Below, in pieces: positions 35,851 to 47,600 of a stretch of 64,000 nucleotides of DNA (the stretch's first letter is position 1; each line of letters opens with the position of its first letter). This stretch comes from Conchocele bisecta. Its lineage: Eukaryota > Mollusca > Bivalvia > Lucinida > Thyasiridae. A program made the translations under genes and the position numbers. The notes beneath the pieces were generated by a model, which had not been told where the DNA came from, searched no databases, and worked only from the letters and a program-made list of their open reading frames with translations. The DNA is taken from positions 35,474,791 to 35,538,790 of the forward strand of contig CM055272.1 in assembly GCA_029237695.1 (NCBI GenBank), written 5' to 3'.

Positions 35851-36082
35851 ATACTTATCTAGCAAAGTATGCTTTGAGGGACTAATAATTTATTTTTCCC
35901 AAAATGTATGATTTCATATAGAACTAACCACTGCATATATTTGATGATTAAAAGTATGCAGAATTATTATACTGAATACAAAATGGCTGTGATAATGTAA
36001 TACATTCAGTATAATAAAAATTAATAAATTTATCGTCAAATTGAAAATTTCTCCCTCAAAGTATACTTTGCTAGATAAGTAT
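35851..36082. mobile_element. MITE family G, copy 2
   Basis: Ends atacttatctagcaaagtat and its inverse tactttgctagataagtat, with the central attattatactgaat...ggctgtgataatgtaat palindrome partly deleted. Same family as 12691-12912. Confidence 0.85.
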
Positions 36083-36289
36083 ACTTTGCACTGTTGGTGA
36101 AATAGGATACAGCTTGGATATCTGCTACATGTATGAACACAATTGTATGATTGCATACTAGTATGTAGGATATAGAAATGGTTATTGTATCTACAAGACC
36201 AAAACGAATATACCAGTTTGCTGCCTTTGGTCTCTAAATTCAATCACATGTCTATGATTTAAATCGCTACTAGTGGTACTATTATTACA

Positions 36290-36905
36290 TTTAGTAAGTC
36301 TCCCTGGGTTACAGACAGAAAATTCGGGTAAGTCTCCCTGCGTTACAGACAGAACATTCGGGTAAATATCCCTGCGTTACAGGCTGAATATTCGGGTAAG
36401 TCTCCATGCGTTACAGACAGAAAAATCGGGTAAGTCTCCCTGCGGTACAAACAGAAAATTCGGGGTAAGTCGCCCTGTGTTACAGACAGCAAATTCGAGT
36501 GAGTCTCCCTGCGTTACAGACAGAAAATCTGGGGTAAGTCTCCCTGCGTTACAGACAAACAATTCGGGTAAGTCTCCCTGCATTACAGACAGACAATTCG
36601 GGGTAGGTCGCCCTACGTTACAGACAGAACATTCGGGTAAGTCTCACTGCATTACAGACAGAAAATTCGGGTAAGTCTCCCTACGTTACAGACAGAACAT
36701 TCGGGTAAGACCTGCGTTACAGCCTGAATATTCGGGCATGTCTCCCTGCGTTACAGACAGAACATTCGGGTAAGTCTCCGTGCGTTACAACCTGAATATT
36801 CGGGTAAGTCTCCCTGCGTTACAGACAGAAAATTCGGGTAAGTCTCCCTGCGTTACAGACAGACAATTCCGGTAAGTCTCCCTGCGTTACAGACAGAAAA
36901 TTCCG
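36290..36905. repeat. 34-bp minisatellite, ~18 copies
   Basis: Units read ttacagacagaaaattcggg then taagtctccctgcg, with variants gcctgaatattcggg and acaattcggg. It ends about 30 bp beyond the stop codon of the minus-strand C1q gene, so it probably lies in or just beyond that gene's 3' UTR. Confidence 0.95.
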
Positions 36906-36936
36906 TTTACAGAAAAATAATCGGGTTAGCTTGCTC

Positions 36937-37131
36937 CTAGTCCTCGATCACAAGAAAACCAGTAAACGACCCAGTCGAATTTTCAACGATTGTGTAAAGT
37001 GGCGTACAATGGCCAGGGTAGACGGTGTCGCTTTTATTTAGATGAACGGAAACGGAAGTTGTAGACTGGAAGAATCCTGTTACAGTACCCTCTGTCGGAT
37101 CGGACATCGCTGTTGTCAGTAATTCTGTGTC
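36937..37131 (-). CDS. C1q-domain protein, last coding exon
   Basis: Read on the minus strand, an acceptor (gtttgcaag) precedes a 195-nt exon of 64 codons plus TAG. It starts DTELLTTAMSD and continues through TVTGFFQSTTSVSVHL, DTVYPGHCTPLYTI and STGSFTGFLVIED-stop. The final SFTGFLV is the hallmark C-terminal beta strand of C1q domains. It joins the exon at 37916-38124 in phase 0. C1q-domain proteins are secreted trimeric recognition proteins; in bivalves they are a large family implicated in pathogen binding. The exon is free of stops and frameshifts. Confidence 0.85.
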   Translation of the reverse strand, partial: DTELLTTAMSDPTEGTVTGFFQSTTSVSVHLNKSDTVYPGHCTPLYTIVENSTGSFTGFLVIED

Positions 37132-37915
37132 CTTGCAAACAGATAAAATGACATTTCAGTTATTTATTGATGGTTCAGCGATCGATTGATTTATTGATTG
37201 GACGGTTATGCTTTGTTGGTTGACCGGCGGGTCCACCGAACGACCGACCGACCCACCGACAGAAAAATAATATAAAAAAAAGGAAAAAAGGTGTTTTCAT
37301 CATAGCCATATGTAAAGTGGTTTATTTGAAGATATATGACGATACTAGTACCGCTGGGTTGTTTGCAACACTAGTTATTTTGCCGAATAATAAACATTTT
37401 TACCAATCCCGGATTATGTTCCAGGCGACTTTAGTCTTATACGTACTATTGGTCCATACATACAATAAAATAAATGATTAAACTACAGTGGAACCCCTCT
37501 AAACCGGACACTCGGGGAAATATATGGATGCTTAAATTAGATGTGCTTCGCTGTTATGTATCTCTGATTACATTGACATTTCATGATTGCAAAACACTAG
37601 AATGTGTCATGAAGTGCTAACATGTCTGATTAACAGTGGAACATCTCCAAACCAGACACACCGGGTCGACTATCGAGGGTCGACTGTAGTTTTTCCTAAG
37701 CTATTTCATCACTTTTTCTCATTTGCTTATGAAAATAGCCTGATACCACCGCGAGTCACTATCAGTAAAATAAATATTAATAAATGATTATATCTGTATA
37801 GCGGGCACTCGTAATTTTTAGAACTGGTGGAATAGTGACACAATTATGCACTTATTTAATTCCGATAAAAGAACATTTCTACTGATTTGGGCATGTAACT
37901 TTAAAGCTTATTTAC
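37132..37915 (-). other. Intron of the C1q gene
   Basis: A 784-bp intron with donor gtaaataagc at its 5' end (37915 side) and acceptor ttgcaag at its 3' end. It holds two related phrases, acagtggaacccctctaaac near 37482 and acagtggaacatctccaaac near 37634, which resemble ends of a decayed TIR element. An inverse copy of the 1285-1370 repeat lies at about 37745-37850. Confidence 0.75.
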
Positions 37916-38124
37916 CTTATAGATGGAACAATGCCCCAGACTCTTAGTTTTTGTGGCGAATTCCAGGGATAGCGTGAAGAAATAGACGCCGGGGTACTGG
38001 CAGGTGAACAGTCCGGTGTCAGTGCTATAATGGCCGCCCTTGTCGTACAGTACTCTTGCGAAACTAATAGTCGTCCATGTCAGATATGTCGGCACAACGG
38101 CAGTAAACGCCGACGACGGAACAA
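37916..38124 (-). CDS. C1q-domain protein, penultimate coding exon
   Basis: On the minus strand, acceptor ccatgtttcag precedes this 209-nt exon, and donor gtaaataagc follows it. It encodes VPSSAFTAVVPTYLTW, then ISFARVLYDKGGHYSTDTGLF, then TCQYPGVYFFTLSLEF, ending GHCSIYK. VPSSAFTA, F.CQ.PGVYFFT and the spacing are those of the N-terminal half of a C1q domain. With the next exon the domain totals about 133 residues, the usual size. The exon begins with two bases of a split codon, so at least one upstream exon (signal peptide, perhaps a coiled coil) must lie at higher coordinates; I could not identify it. The product is probably secreted. Confidence 0.85.
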
Positions 38125-38269
38125 CTGAAACATGGAGAATACGGTAGAAACTGCTGTTCAGATTGATTTTTGGTTTGTTTAATAAATTATCGCACAAGCA
38201 TATGTTGAAGTCCTAATATATTTAAATTATATTGTGTTTATACGTTGTTCTATTCAGCCAGACATGCCG

Positions 38270-38740
38270 GGACATTAGGCCGTGAAAAACGTGCATTGGT
38301 TCTCAGATATCGACGCGTCTTCGTTTTATCGTCATAGAGAAATCAAATCATACTGTAAATTCGCCACAGGATCAATGAAAAACATTACTATGCAAACCAT
38401 ATGTTAAATCCACAGGTGCCAGAAAAAGAATCAACGATAATATCTAGGTTATAATATAAATGCACTTCTACTAAAAATGATACTGGCATGCGATGTTTTT
38501 CAGTCACCTGTGGTTAAATCCAACCATGTCGGACGAAAATCTGGTGTTTTTCCATGTCTAAAGATGTTATAGTAACTTTCTAGAACTTATATGTATGCAT
38601 CTGGCGACTTGAAAAAAATCAGAAACGACCAACAAAACATAAACATATTAAATAAATCCGCCCTCCGGCGTCAAATTCCGCAAACCCCATTTCTGAGAAC
38701 CAAAGTCCGTTTTGTATGGCCTTACATAAATAAATGACGC
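38270..38740. repeat. Diverged copy of the 0.9-2.2 kb block
   Basis: About 38310-38407 matches the end of the 908-1219 frame with the stop in register. About 38525-38700 matches 2005-2190 (gtcggacgaaaatc, gcatctggcgact, gcaaaccccatttctgaga). Intermediate sequence has been lost or replaced. Confidence 0.6.
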
Positions 38741-38829
38741 CTGCGTTATAATCTTGCATTGCGTATAAACTTTTCTGAACATATATTGACAATACCAATT
38801 CGAAATCAAGCAATTTAATTGTGTGATCC

Positions 38830-38915
38830 TGAGCTGTAGCACAGACATGGAAGGTTGTTAATATGTGTGTTTCGCTGAAGTGTATATTTGTTGCAATACA
38901 AGAGAAAATGACAAA
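38830..38915 (-). repeat. Fragment of the 41-45 kb LINE
   Basis: acatggaaggttgttaatat followed by tgcttcgctgaagtg-like sequence matches 41232-41296 almost base for base. It encodes part of the C-terminal cysteine-rich region of that LINE on the minus strand. Confidence 0.6.
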
Positions 38916-39149
38916 TATTGTGGCCACGAAATAGTAAGAATACAAACCTAAATGTTCGATGTCATTTACAGACAATATCACAATTTTTGTAAATATTGTT
39001 CATGAAAAATGATTCATATCTTAGGTACAAATATCACATGTCTTGTCCAGTATGATGTCGTTCTGAGGGATGTCACACGCGGATTTCCAATTCGGTAACA
39101 TAATTAATATAACACCGCGCATGGTTCATTGGTTCTCACTAGTAATACA

Positions 39150-39655
39150 TGGAGGATATTTCATCGTACATGTTTAAAAAGCGTGAAATAATACACGAGT
39201 GTACGGCAAATTCCACGTAAACAACGAGTAAGCGAAGCGAACGAGTTGTTTACGCGGAAGCCAACGTACACGATTGTATTATTTCAAGCGATTCAACCAT
39301 GTACGATGGAATATCCTATTTATTACATTTATTGACAACATTTTCAAACAAAAATGCATCATATAATGTTTCGGGGGCGTTTGTATCAGCATAGTACGCT
39401 TTTTTGTGGGCGGTACTTATTTTATAACGAGAGTGCACGCGGGTGATAACGCGTGTTCTCTGCACGGTGTATTATTTGTAAATTGACAATTACGGGTTTT
39501 CTCTCATATATAAATCCCTGCAAAACATACAAAAATAGGAAAGTATGTTAATTTGATGCGAATGTGTCACAGAAGTGTTGTAGCATGGCTTCGCAGTTAA
39601 TTCCGATCTTGTGTAATGTGTCGGGGTGCAGCAGTTCTGTGACACCATGGGTTAG
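39150..39655. repeat. Isolated piece of the 2.33-kb array unit
   Basis: Matches 50085-50535, 58970-59420, 61360-61805 and 63700-64000. It begins with a palindromic segment (catcgtacatgtttaa...; acacgagtgtacg/cgtacacgattgt; loop aacgagtaagcgaagcgaac), then tttcgggggcgtttgtatc, cgagagtgcacgcgggtgat and acaattacgggttttctctc. It breaks off at acaccatgggtt, a phrase that recurs at about 48487 where the array sequence resumes. Confidence 0.8.
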
Positions 39656-39826
39656 TTTAAACAATAGTTATTAAATTACAAGTGGTGTAAATGAACAATA
39701 CATGGTATGATACAAACATTAAATAGTGTGTGGATTGGAAAACAAGCTTAAAAGAGCTTATATGAATTCTTATCCACTATAAGCGTGAGTACAATATACA
39801 TGGCATTACTGTCAGGCAGGTTATTA

Positions 39827-39992
39827 TAGGGTTAACTGTATTGTATTTTTGAAATTTTCGGCGTATATCAGAAAATGATAGGTCGGAAAATCTTTTTAAT
39901 GGCGACGCGCTAGCGGAGCCATTAAACAGATTTTCCTACCTATCATTTAAGATATACGCCGCAAATTTCCAAATTACAATGCGGTTAACCTA
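39827..39992. mobile_element. Palindromic MITE
   Basis: tagggttaactg...cggcgtatatc...aatgataggtcggaaaat, loop gacgcgctagcgg, then the inverse arm ending gcggttaaccta. A ~166-bp foldback element. Confidence 0.8.
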
Positions 39993-41115
39993 TTTCTAAT
40001 GCACTCCTTTACTGTTTTGCAAACTTTATCGAGTCTCGTTGGAAAATCGTACCGGATTGCAAGCTGGTTGAGCAGGTCATACCGGACGGATCACACAAAT
40101 AATATGTTCTACGAAGAAAATAGTTCCGACACAATTACAAGATATTAGCGATTTTTGCATGAACGTATATACGTTTATGTTGCTGATTTCATTATTTTTC
40201 AATAATAAAAGCAATAACTTCGTCGTTAGAATTATAATTGCCTTATTTACTACTTTGTGCATTTAATGTCACTGCAGTGCGATCTCTTAGCAATAATATT
40301 TCAATGGCGGCCACCTGTCAAACTTCCCCGATGTTGATACATAGTGTGATAAGTCGTCTAATCATTCGCGATATACTACCATTTGAGATGCAAGATTACA
40401 CAGGATACATACGTTTTCTTTGTGTGAACGATATATCACTGCCAAAACATATGAAACGTGATCAACGGTGAGATATTTGTATTTTTTTTTTCGCTCTACG
40501 CTTCGGACCATGCAACTTTCGGACCAGGTCACCAGGATGTTTCGGACCAAAACGTTTCACATGCAAGCCAGCTGTGTCTTTGACAATACTACCAGAATAC
40601 CACTTGGGACATTTTATGTAAGTTATCCCATATTTTGGCCGGTCATTATGTGGCAGAGTAAATTGACCGACCTCAAAATTAGTATTGGCGTAGGAATACA
40701 TATTGAAATAATTTGCGACCGTTCATCAACAATGATATACCTGTAATGTGTGACCATCAGCCAATCAGATTGCGTGATATGTATAGAGTGCATTAAAAGA
40801 CTAGTTAATTATCAATGATGACTGAAATAACAATTGATCATTTATGTATTATATGAAATAGATGGTAATATGTGTAGATTGCTGTTGGAATATGTATTTT
40901 ATAGTATTATTTATAAAACTACAAGTTCAGTATTTGAGTACTAAACAAGGGAGCACACACATAAAGTGATCAATGTAATCGAAATTATGACTTGTATGCA
41001 ACATTTGATCCGGGGTGGGGAGTGGGTGGTGGGGACGAGGTAACTGGGGGGTAAAGGGATGGTGCACTCATTGTTGACATGGTGGCTCGTACTGGACATC
41101 TGCCCACTTGTCTCC
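39993..41115. other. No gene recognised
   Basis: No coding signal; the part next to 41115 is probably the 3' end of the minus-strand LINE. Confidence 0.4.
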
Positions 41116-42381
41116 TCAATTGGCGAAACGCCTTGTAGCCACGATGAACTTCAGGACCTGCTGAAATACGAAGCTGTTGTCCTCGAATGTAAAATGTTCA
41201 TTGCCGTGGAGCAGTGTGTCGGCTGTGGGAGGACATGGAAGGTTGTTAATATGTGTGCTTCGCTGAAGTGTATATTTGTTGCAAAACAAGAGAAAGTGGC
41301 TGACTGTTTCTGTGGATCCGCATGTGCAGTGTGGGGAGTCAACAATAGATCTTCTGTGAAGGTCGAAGTTGAGAGCGCTACATGAAAGACGAAGGCGTGT
41401 ATGAAGAATTTGTGCTGTCCTGTTTCCGACGTTAAAAAGAGGTGATGATTTAACATAATTGGCATTTAGGTTTGCTTTTAAAGAAGACAGAGATCGAGCG
41501 TCCTTTATATTCCGATTCAGTACATTCCAGTCACGAATGGTGGATGGTAAGTATGAATGGTTGTACTGTTGTGTGCGACAATGTATGTGAGGTATATCGT
41601 CAGCATTTCTAAGATTGTAGCGATGCTGCCTTTGAACGGGGATTAAATTTGCGAGATAAGATAGTGTAATATTGTTTAACATCTTATATAAAAGGACTCG
41701 TCTGTGTTTCTTACGTCTATCTGTCAATGTTTCCCACTTGAGTTCCTGATAGAGTCTGGCTATTTTGCAAAGTTTGGTCGCGCCCGACACTATTCTGACA
41801 GCTTCAGTTTGCACAGCCTCCATGTCATCTTTCATCTGGTTCGAGCAATTATCCCAGACAATATCGCCATATTCAAGGAGAGGACGAATAAACGAGAAAT
41901 ACATACGTTCCAGCGAAGACCTTTTAAGACAAAATTTTAGAGATCTCAAAATGCCTATACGTTGCCATGCTTTGTTAATACACTGTGAGATATGAGAGTT
42001 CCACTTACCGTTGTCAGATAATGTTAGTGCAAGATGTTTGTGTTCTTTGACAGGATCGTGTGAGGCATCATTCATGAGTAGAGGAGGATGTTGTGGTTTG
42101 TTGTATTTCCGGGAAAAAATCATAGTTTCTGTTTTTGATGGATTGAAGTTTACGAGCCACTTCCCTGACCATTTGTGGATAGTGTTAAGATCGCTGTTTA
42201 GAATAGTTGATGAAAGGACCGGGTCTTGGACGGTAATGTAGAGACTGGTGTCGTTGGCGAACAGACGAATGTTTGATTTAATTTCCTCAACGATATCGTT
42301 TATGAAAATAAGAAAGAGGACCAAGAATAGAACCTTGAGGAACACCGGCATTAATGAGAAATACTGCGAACTGGAATTAGA

Positions 42382-43617
42382 ATAACTACTAGGGATGTTA
42401 TCGAATGCCAAAAACCGTATTCGAATATTCGGTCGAGGTATTCGAATAGTATTCGAATATTCGGAAAACGCTATATTCGGTAGGCAGACGTAGTTACTCC
42501 GCTGGTAATCACACTACACTACACGGTGTGTGCTCTAAATAGCCATTGTTTGCTAGACGGGATCTGGTTCAGATAGCCGCGATTGATGCGTCACAGGTTA
42601 CAGGTTACAGGTTACATTTCTGTACCTGCGTAGTTACCGGTAGTTAGAAAATGAAAAAATAAACGGGAAAAAATCGATCTCGATATGAAGGATATATTAA
42701 ATACAACCATGTCGGCCACTGACTGTGTGATCTTTTCACTTTCTGGTCGCGATAACTTTTTCTCGGTCTTGACAAACGATGTCATGGACACTTGTTTCTG
42801 ACTGTCATTACTGACGTGTGTTGAAGGGTGTTTGGCGTTTACGTGATTCCGCAGATTTGACGTTGTCCCCGCGTAAGTAAGTTCCGCACTACACAGTTGG
42901 CACTTTGCCGACTTCTTATCCAGTGATAACTTGAAATGTCTCCAAACGGCAGACGCTGCAGGTGGCATAATTCCAATATTAAGTGTGTATCCGATTATCA
43001 GAATAACTACGTGTTACTTTACAGAAAAGTAAAACATATCCAGAATGTTGCCATTATATAATCCGTTAACATTTACTCAAATTTGTAATATGGAGTAATT
43101 AATTAACGATTAACCAATAAGGTGTTGGAAATTGACATCCGTTCGTAATCAGTTTACCGATTGGTCAACCATACCGAATTTGTTCGATTCAATGCACAAA
43201 TGCAAACGCCCCCATAAAAGACGGTGCACCGACAAACTATCGATAGATCTTACACCAATCAACAACAAACTTCTTCAATCAATACTACAAATGCGTGCCG
43301 CTAATACGGAGACCGACGTCATACCTGTTTAAGCCTGTGTGCCCATCGGCGCTGTACACAAACACGTTAGTTAACGAGTTCGCGGGTTATTGTTTACCGA
43401 CGATGGCCGACGATGGCTGTCGCAAACTTTCACACATCTCAAGATATCAAAGTGTTGACTTTAAATAACGATTAATCCCTTCGGTACACAGAAAATTGAT
43501 AGAAAAAAAAAAATATTTTTTTTTTTTACTATTCGAATAGCAAAACGGTATTCGAATATTCGGACAACAACCGAATATTCGAATATTCGAATATTCGATA
43601 ACAACCCTAATAACTAC
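42382..43617 (-). mobile_element. hAT element with perfect 8-bp target duplication
   Basis: The element spans 42390-43609 (1,220 bp). It is flanked by ATAACTAC at 42382-42389 and 43610-43617, a perfect 8-bp duplication diagnostic of hAT transposition. TIRs are TAGGGATGTTATCGAAT and, inverted from the right, TAGGGTTGTTATCGAAT. Both subterminal regions are packed with attcgaatattcgg repeats, as expected for transposase binding sites. It inserted into the RT gene of the minus-strand LINE. Only an N-terminal BED exon remains, so it is a non-autonomous deletion derivative. The interior also contains a triplicated acaggtt (about 42594-42616). Confidence 0.95.
42612..42968 (-). pseudogene. BED zinc finger, N-terminus of a hAT transposase
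   Basis: Reads MPPAASAVWRHFKLSLD, then AKCQLCSAELTYAG and TSNLRNHVNAKHP. The BED signature is complete: W9 and F12, then C23, C26, H42 and H47 for zinc binding. A linker follows with SEKITQSVADMVV, like the start of the hAT transposase core. Coding similarity is then lost, with no DDE core or hAT C-terminal dimerisation region. BED domains bind the transposon ends. This fragment could at most make a DNA-binding peptide. Confidence 0.85.
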
Positions 43618-45426
43618 CCTTTGACGTCGATTAGATAAATAGGAAGAGAACCATTTATGGAAGAGGACCGTGAATACCAAGGGAAGACAGTTTGTATAGA
43701 AGACCGCGATGCCAGACTCTGTCAAAAGCTTTAGAGATGTCACAAAAGACTGCTCTGACCTCCTTGCCGCCATCAAGTGCCTTACAGATGTCGTTGTATA
43801 TATAAGTAAGTTGGTTGATAGTAGAGTCGCCTCTAATAAAGCCTGATTGGAAGGAAGTTAGCTTATTGTTGTCAATGAGAAAGTTGTACAGATACTTGTG
43901 GATGCAGCGCTCCATCAACTTACCAATGCAGCTGAGAAGAGATATTGGTCGGTAGTTTTGTGGTTTAGATGGATCTGACTTTCTAAAGAAGGGTGTAACG
44001 TTGGCTAGCTTCCAAGAAGAGGGGAAATGAGACCTGTGGATCAATGTTGTAAAGTATGTAGAGAGTGGAAGTGATAATACGTTAGCTGCTTCCCGTAGAA
44101 GTATTGGGCTGATAAGATCGGGACCACTAGGATGGGTCAATTGCATTTATTGCCTCACAGGCGTCGCTAGGAGAGATTGTGATTGTAGAGATTGAATGTT
44201 GGTGGGTTTCCGCTTGTACTGGTAGTGTGTGTGCTTAGACAGTTGTTTCGCTAATGTTAACCAATAGTTTGATGATACGTTGTTGTCGTTAATTTTCTCT
44301 ATTATTTTATTTTCGTTCTCTGACTTGGACTTTCGAATAAGTTTAGTGACTTTATTACGTAACTTTCTGAATTCGGACCATAAGTGGATGTTATTAATTT
44401 GTTTAGCTTTTCTATGTAGTCTGTTTCGTTTGCGCATTAACCTACGTAAGGTGTTATTGAACCAATGTGGGACGAATGGTTACAGTTTTGGAATAGTTTC
44501 TGTGGCTGCGGATGTGATTGCCGTTGTAATATTACTTGTAATTGTGTCTAAATGTTCATCGTTCAATATATCGTTCCAATTTGAAGATTCCAAAATACGT
44601 CTATGCTCATTTCCGCGATCATAAAGCCAAAATTTCCGTTTAAATGATGTTGATTTAGGTGTGTCGAATTTTAAAACAGCTACTATGGGACAGTGGCATC
44701 GCACAAGATCATGAAAGAAAGGGTCTACGACAAAGCTTGAAATAATTTGCGTCCTGTCTTTTGTGAAAATAAGATCGATAAGAGTTTGCTCTGCTGTATG
44801 TGTAGTTCGACCCACAAAGCTGCGAGCCCATTGCTGGAGAGGTCAGTACGTTCTGTGACAGTGAGCCCTTCACGGGCATCAATTGCTACTCCGCCCCCAA
44901 GTCTCCCCACCATATCTCGCAGGAATGGGGGTTTGAAGTTAGGAATGTGTATATCATCAGATGAAGTGTCAGGTGAAAGTCAGGTTTCTGAAAATATGAG
45001 AATGTCGTAAGATTGAGCTTCGACTTCCAAGATATCGATTTTTGGTTTGATGCTCTGTACGTTAAGATGCATGATGCTAAGACCACTGTCAATGGTGTTG
45101 ATGTAGGAAGCAGTAGATGTAGATGTGTCATGTGATGTGTCAGAGTGTGTGCTTGGTCCAGGGTTTGGATGAATATCACCCTATACGATGAGGAAGAATG
45201 TTACTAAAGACAAGGATACATAGTAACAATAGACCGGATACGAGTGCCAGTGCGTATATATGTATCTGAACCGCAAGGCAGGGCTTCTTGAACGATGTGG
45301 CTTGCAGATGGAAGATATCTCTGGACAACACTTGTGTGGCCTGGTATATATAGGAATCATGAAGCATGTTATCTCAATATATTTTCCCCAAGCGCCGTCC
45401 ACTTGAGATTCGACATGAAGAGACAA

Positions 45427-46479
45427 GTATGACAGAAGGACATATACTGGTAACAGTAAAGCTGAACAATGACATCAGGGGCAAGGTCGTGTTAATGGTT
45501 GTCATCCAGGCTAAGTTTTATATGTGACCTCAACATGTCACAATAAGCCCGGATGACACTCGAAATTTTGTTTTATTGCTGTTCTGTGACCTATTTTGTA
45601 AAGTAGGTAACTGAGCAATTTTCGCTGAATGAGAAACTGCACATACATGGCTGTAGCTATAATTATTAGAGAGCTATTTGGCTTATTTATGTATGAAAGT
45701 GTCTGAAATATCGTGGCAAATAGTACAATATACAATACAACATCAATGCGCAAGCTACATGTATATGCGATAGGTATTAACAAACATGTAAGAAAATCAT
45801 GAATATTTTGTGAATAAAGCATTATAATTGTATATAAAGTACATATTATGAATGTAATATACTAAAGATATTTAGCCGGAACATACTGCAGATCATTTCA
45901 AATAATCCAAATAAATATTGTATGAATAATAGTTAAAATGTACTCCAATCCAATGAAAATAGATGAATTACCGCACCCACTTTATTTCAATTGCGAAATG
46001 TCATTCCTCTCAATCTAATTACATGGCGCCGCTGACGGAGTTCTATACTATTCTTACTGAGTGTACACCCAGATCTGGCTGTGTTGGTAAGTAATTGTGA
46101 CATTATAGATAATACTGACATCAGTTTGTCCGTCCGTTCATCTGTCCGGACATAGGAACATACATGTATGGTCAACCGTTTGTCTATAACACAAATTAAT
46201 GCGGCGTGAATGTTTTAAAGTTATGTTTCTATCAGGAAATGTGTTCACATACTTATTCCAGTTGTGATTTTACAGTATCATATTCATGAATACGCATATG
46301 TCACGCCCACAGATGGAATTCGGCGTCGGGGTAATGTGGGCGTACTCCATCACTTACTGACAAATTTACTTTTATATGTGATGTTCATCATTCATCCTTG
46401 AGGCATATGGCAATACAACGCAGTGCAGCTCTCTCCCTCGCCCCGACTTATTAAGACATCTTGATATGTTAGCTAGGTT
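45427..46479. other. No gene recognised
   Basis: Presumed 5' region of the minus-strand LINE near 45430-45560, then unremarkable AT-rich DNA. Confidence 0.35.
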
Positions 46480-47600
46480 ATCACAGAAACATATTCATAT
46501 GACCGCATGCATGCATAATACGATCCCGTGTCTATGACTCGTGTTCATATGACCACACAATATATTGTATTTGGTCCCTTAAATGCATTCGTACAATAAT
46601 AGTACCATATAATATGCTCATTGGTCCGTGAAATACACACATACATTCAGACGACAAATTACTGGTCATGCTGCATCCCTGGAAAAAAACATCAACCAGT
46701 CGACATGTTTCTTTGTCCCTGAACAATTTTCATATGGCAACACAATGCATTCTATTGTCCTAGAAACATTCTTATCTTGGCCGCATAGCTTATTTTTAGT
46801 TCCTGAAACACATTAATCGCAATACATTACTTTGTTGCACAGAACGGTATTTGTCGCTAGAACATGTTCATATCTCTGACATTCGTGACCACTTGTCTCT
46901 GAAATGCATATATATGGGACCTCACAGCAAAATATTCTGTTCTAGCGACACTCCACGTGACGATATAATATGTTTTCTTTACATGGAACACATTCACATG
47001 GTATCACGATGTACTGATTTTTCTAGAAAACACGGTCATATGGCCGCATAACTCTGATGCGGGTACATGAAACGCCATAATATGGCAACACAGTGCATTA
47101 ATGTACATGATAAGTTGCTATGCCGGCCTAATGCATTACTTCAACTTTTCCTGAAGCATCACTACATGGTAACAAATATGATTATTTGTCTATACAGCAT
47201 TTGACCATACGGCATGACACATCCCTGAAATACTTTTATGTTGCCACTAATTATATTCCCTGGTCCTTGGAAAGCATACATCACATTTCTAGGCTGGACA
47301 TAATAGCTGTTTATTTGTCCTTGATATACTGTCATATGACAAAACAATGTATGCTATTATCCAGGGTGATAACACCCTGTTCTGGGTTCTTGAAACACTT
47401 TAATATATATATGGATGCACAGCACACTGTTTTGTCCCTTGCGTACCTTTATATGGTCACATAATGACTATTTCATCACAGAAACATATTCCTATTACCA
47501 CATGTTTTGGCTCTCAGTCATCCACGATAAAAAGATTGACCCAGCCATTGGAACGAATGCAATCACATCATGCGCATCACAAGACACATTTAGCCAGTTA
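46480..47600. repeat. Degenerate ~55-bp minisatellite
   Basis: About 20 diverged units of the type tgtccctgaaacatattcat followed by atggcaacacaatgcatt. Recurrent elements are ttgtccctgaa, acattcatatg, ggccgcata and cacaatgcatt at ~50-60-bp spacing. The repeat is easy to miss because units differ at many positions. No coding sequence. Confidence 0.7.

Larger units (their letters stand above)
41116..45426 (-). pseudogene. CR1/L2/Jockey-type LINE ORF2, broken and interrupted
   Basis: Read from 45426 down. MSLHVESQ... runs through a hydrophobic stretch to a TAG at 45181-45183, followed in the same frame by GDIHPNPGP, a 2A-like motif. The APE endonuclease follows: MHLNVQSIKPK, ILIFSET then TGA (44980-44982) where W is expected, and GGGVAIDA. 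The linker and RT blocks lie at 44815-43655: GPDLISPILLREAA, NYRPISLLSCIGKLMERC, QSGFIRGDSTINQL and CDISKAFDRVWHRGL, with YLSNRRQRVVI just below at about 43620-43650. A hAT element then interrupts (42390-43609). Below it come AGVPQGSILGP (in a shifted frame), FLIFINDI, RLFANDTSLY (catalytic FADD changed to FAND by the codon at 42253-42255), SKTETMIFSRK and a Cys/His C-terminal region (CTCGSTETVSHFLLFC). Dead element; best placed in the CR1/L2/Jockey group. Confidence 0.85.

Noticed and set aside
36937..38124. Calling the C1q exons TNF-like
   Set aside because: TNF and C1q share a fold, but the PGVYFFT and SFTGFLV motifs and the lack of TNF hallmarks favour C1q.
38619..38981. 120-codon minus-strand frame
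   Set aside because: Built from a LINE fragment joined to the duplicated 2.1-kb block; no single domain spans it.
41059..41385. Plus-strand frame with several cysteines
   Set aside because: It is the antisense shadow of the LINE's C-terminal Cys/His region on the minus strand.
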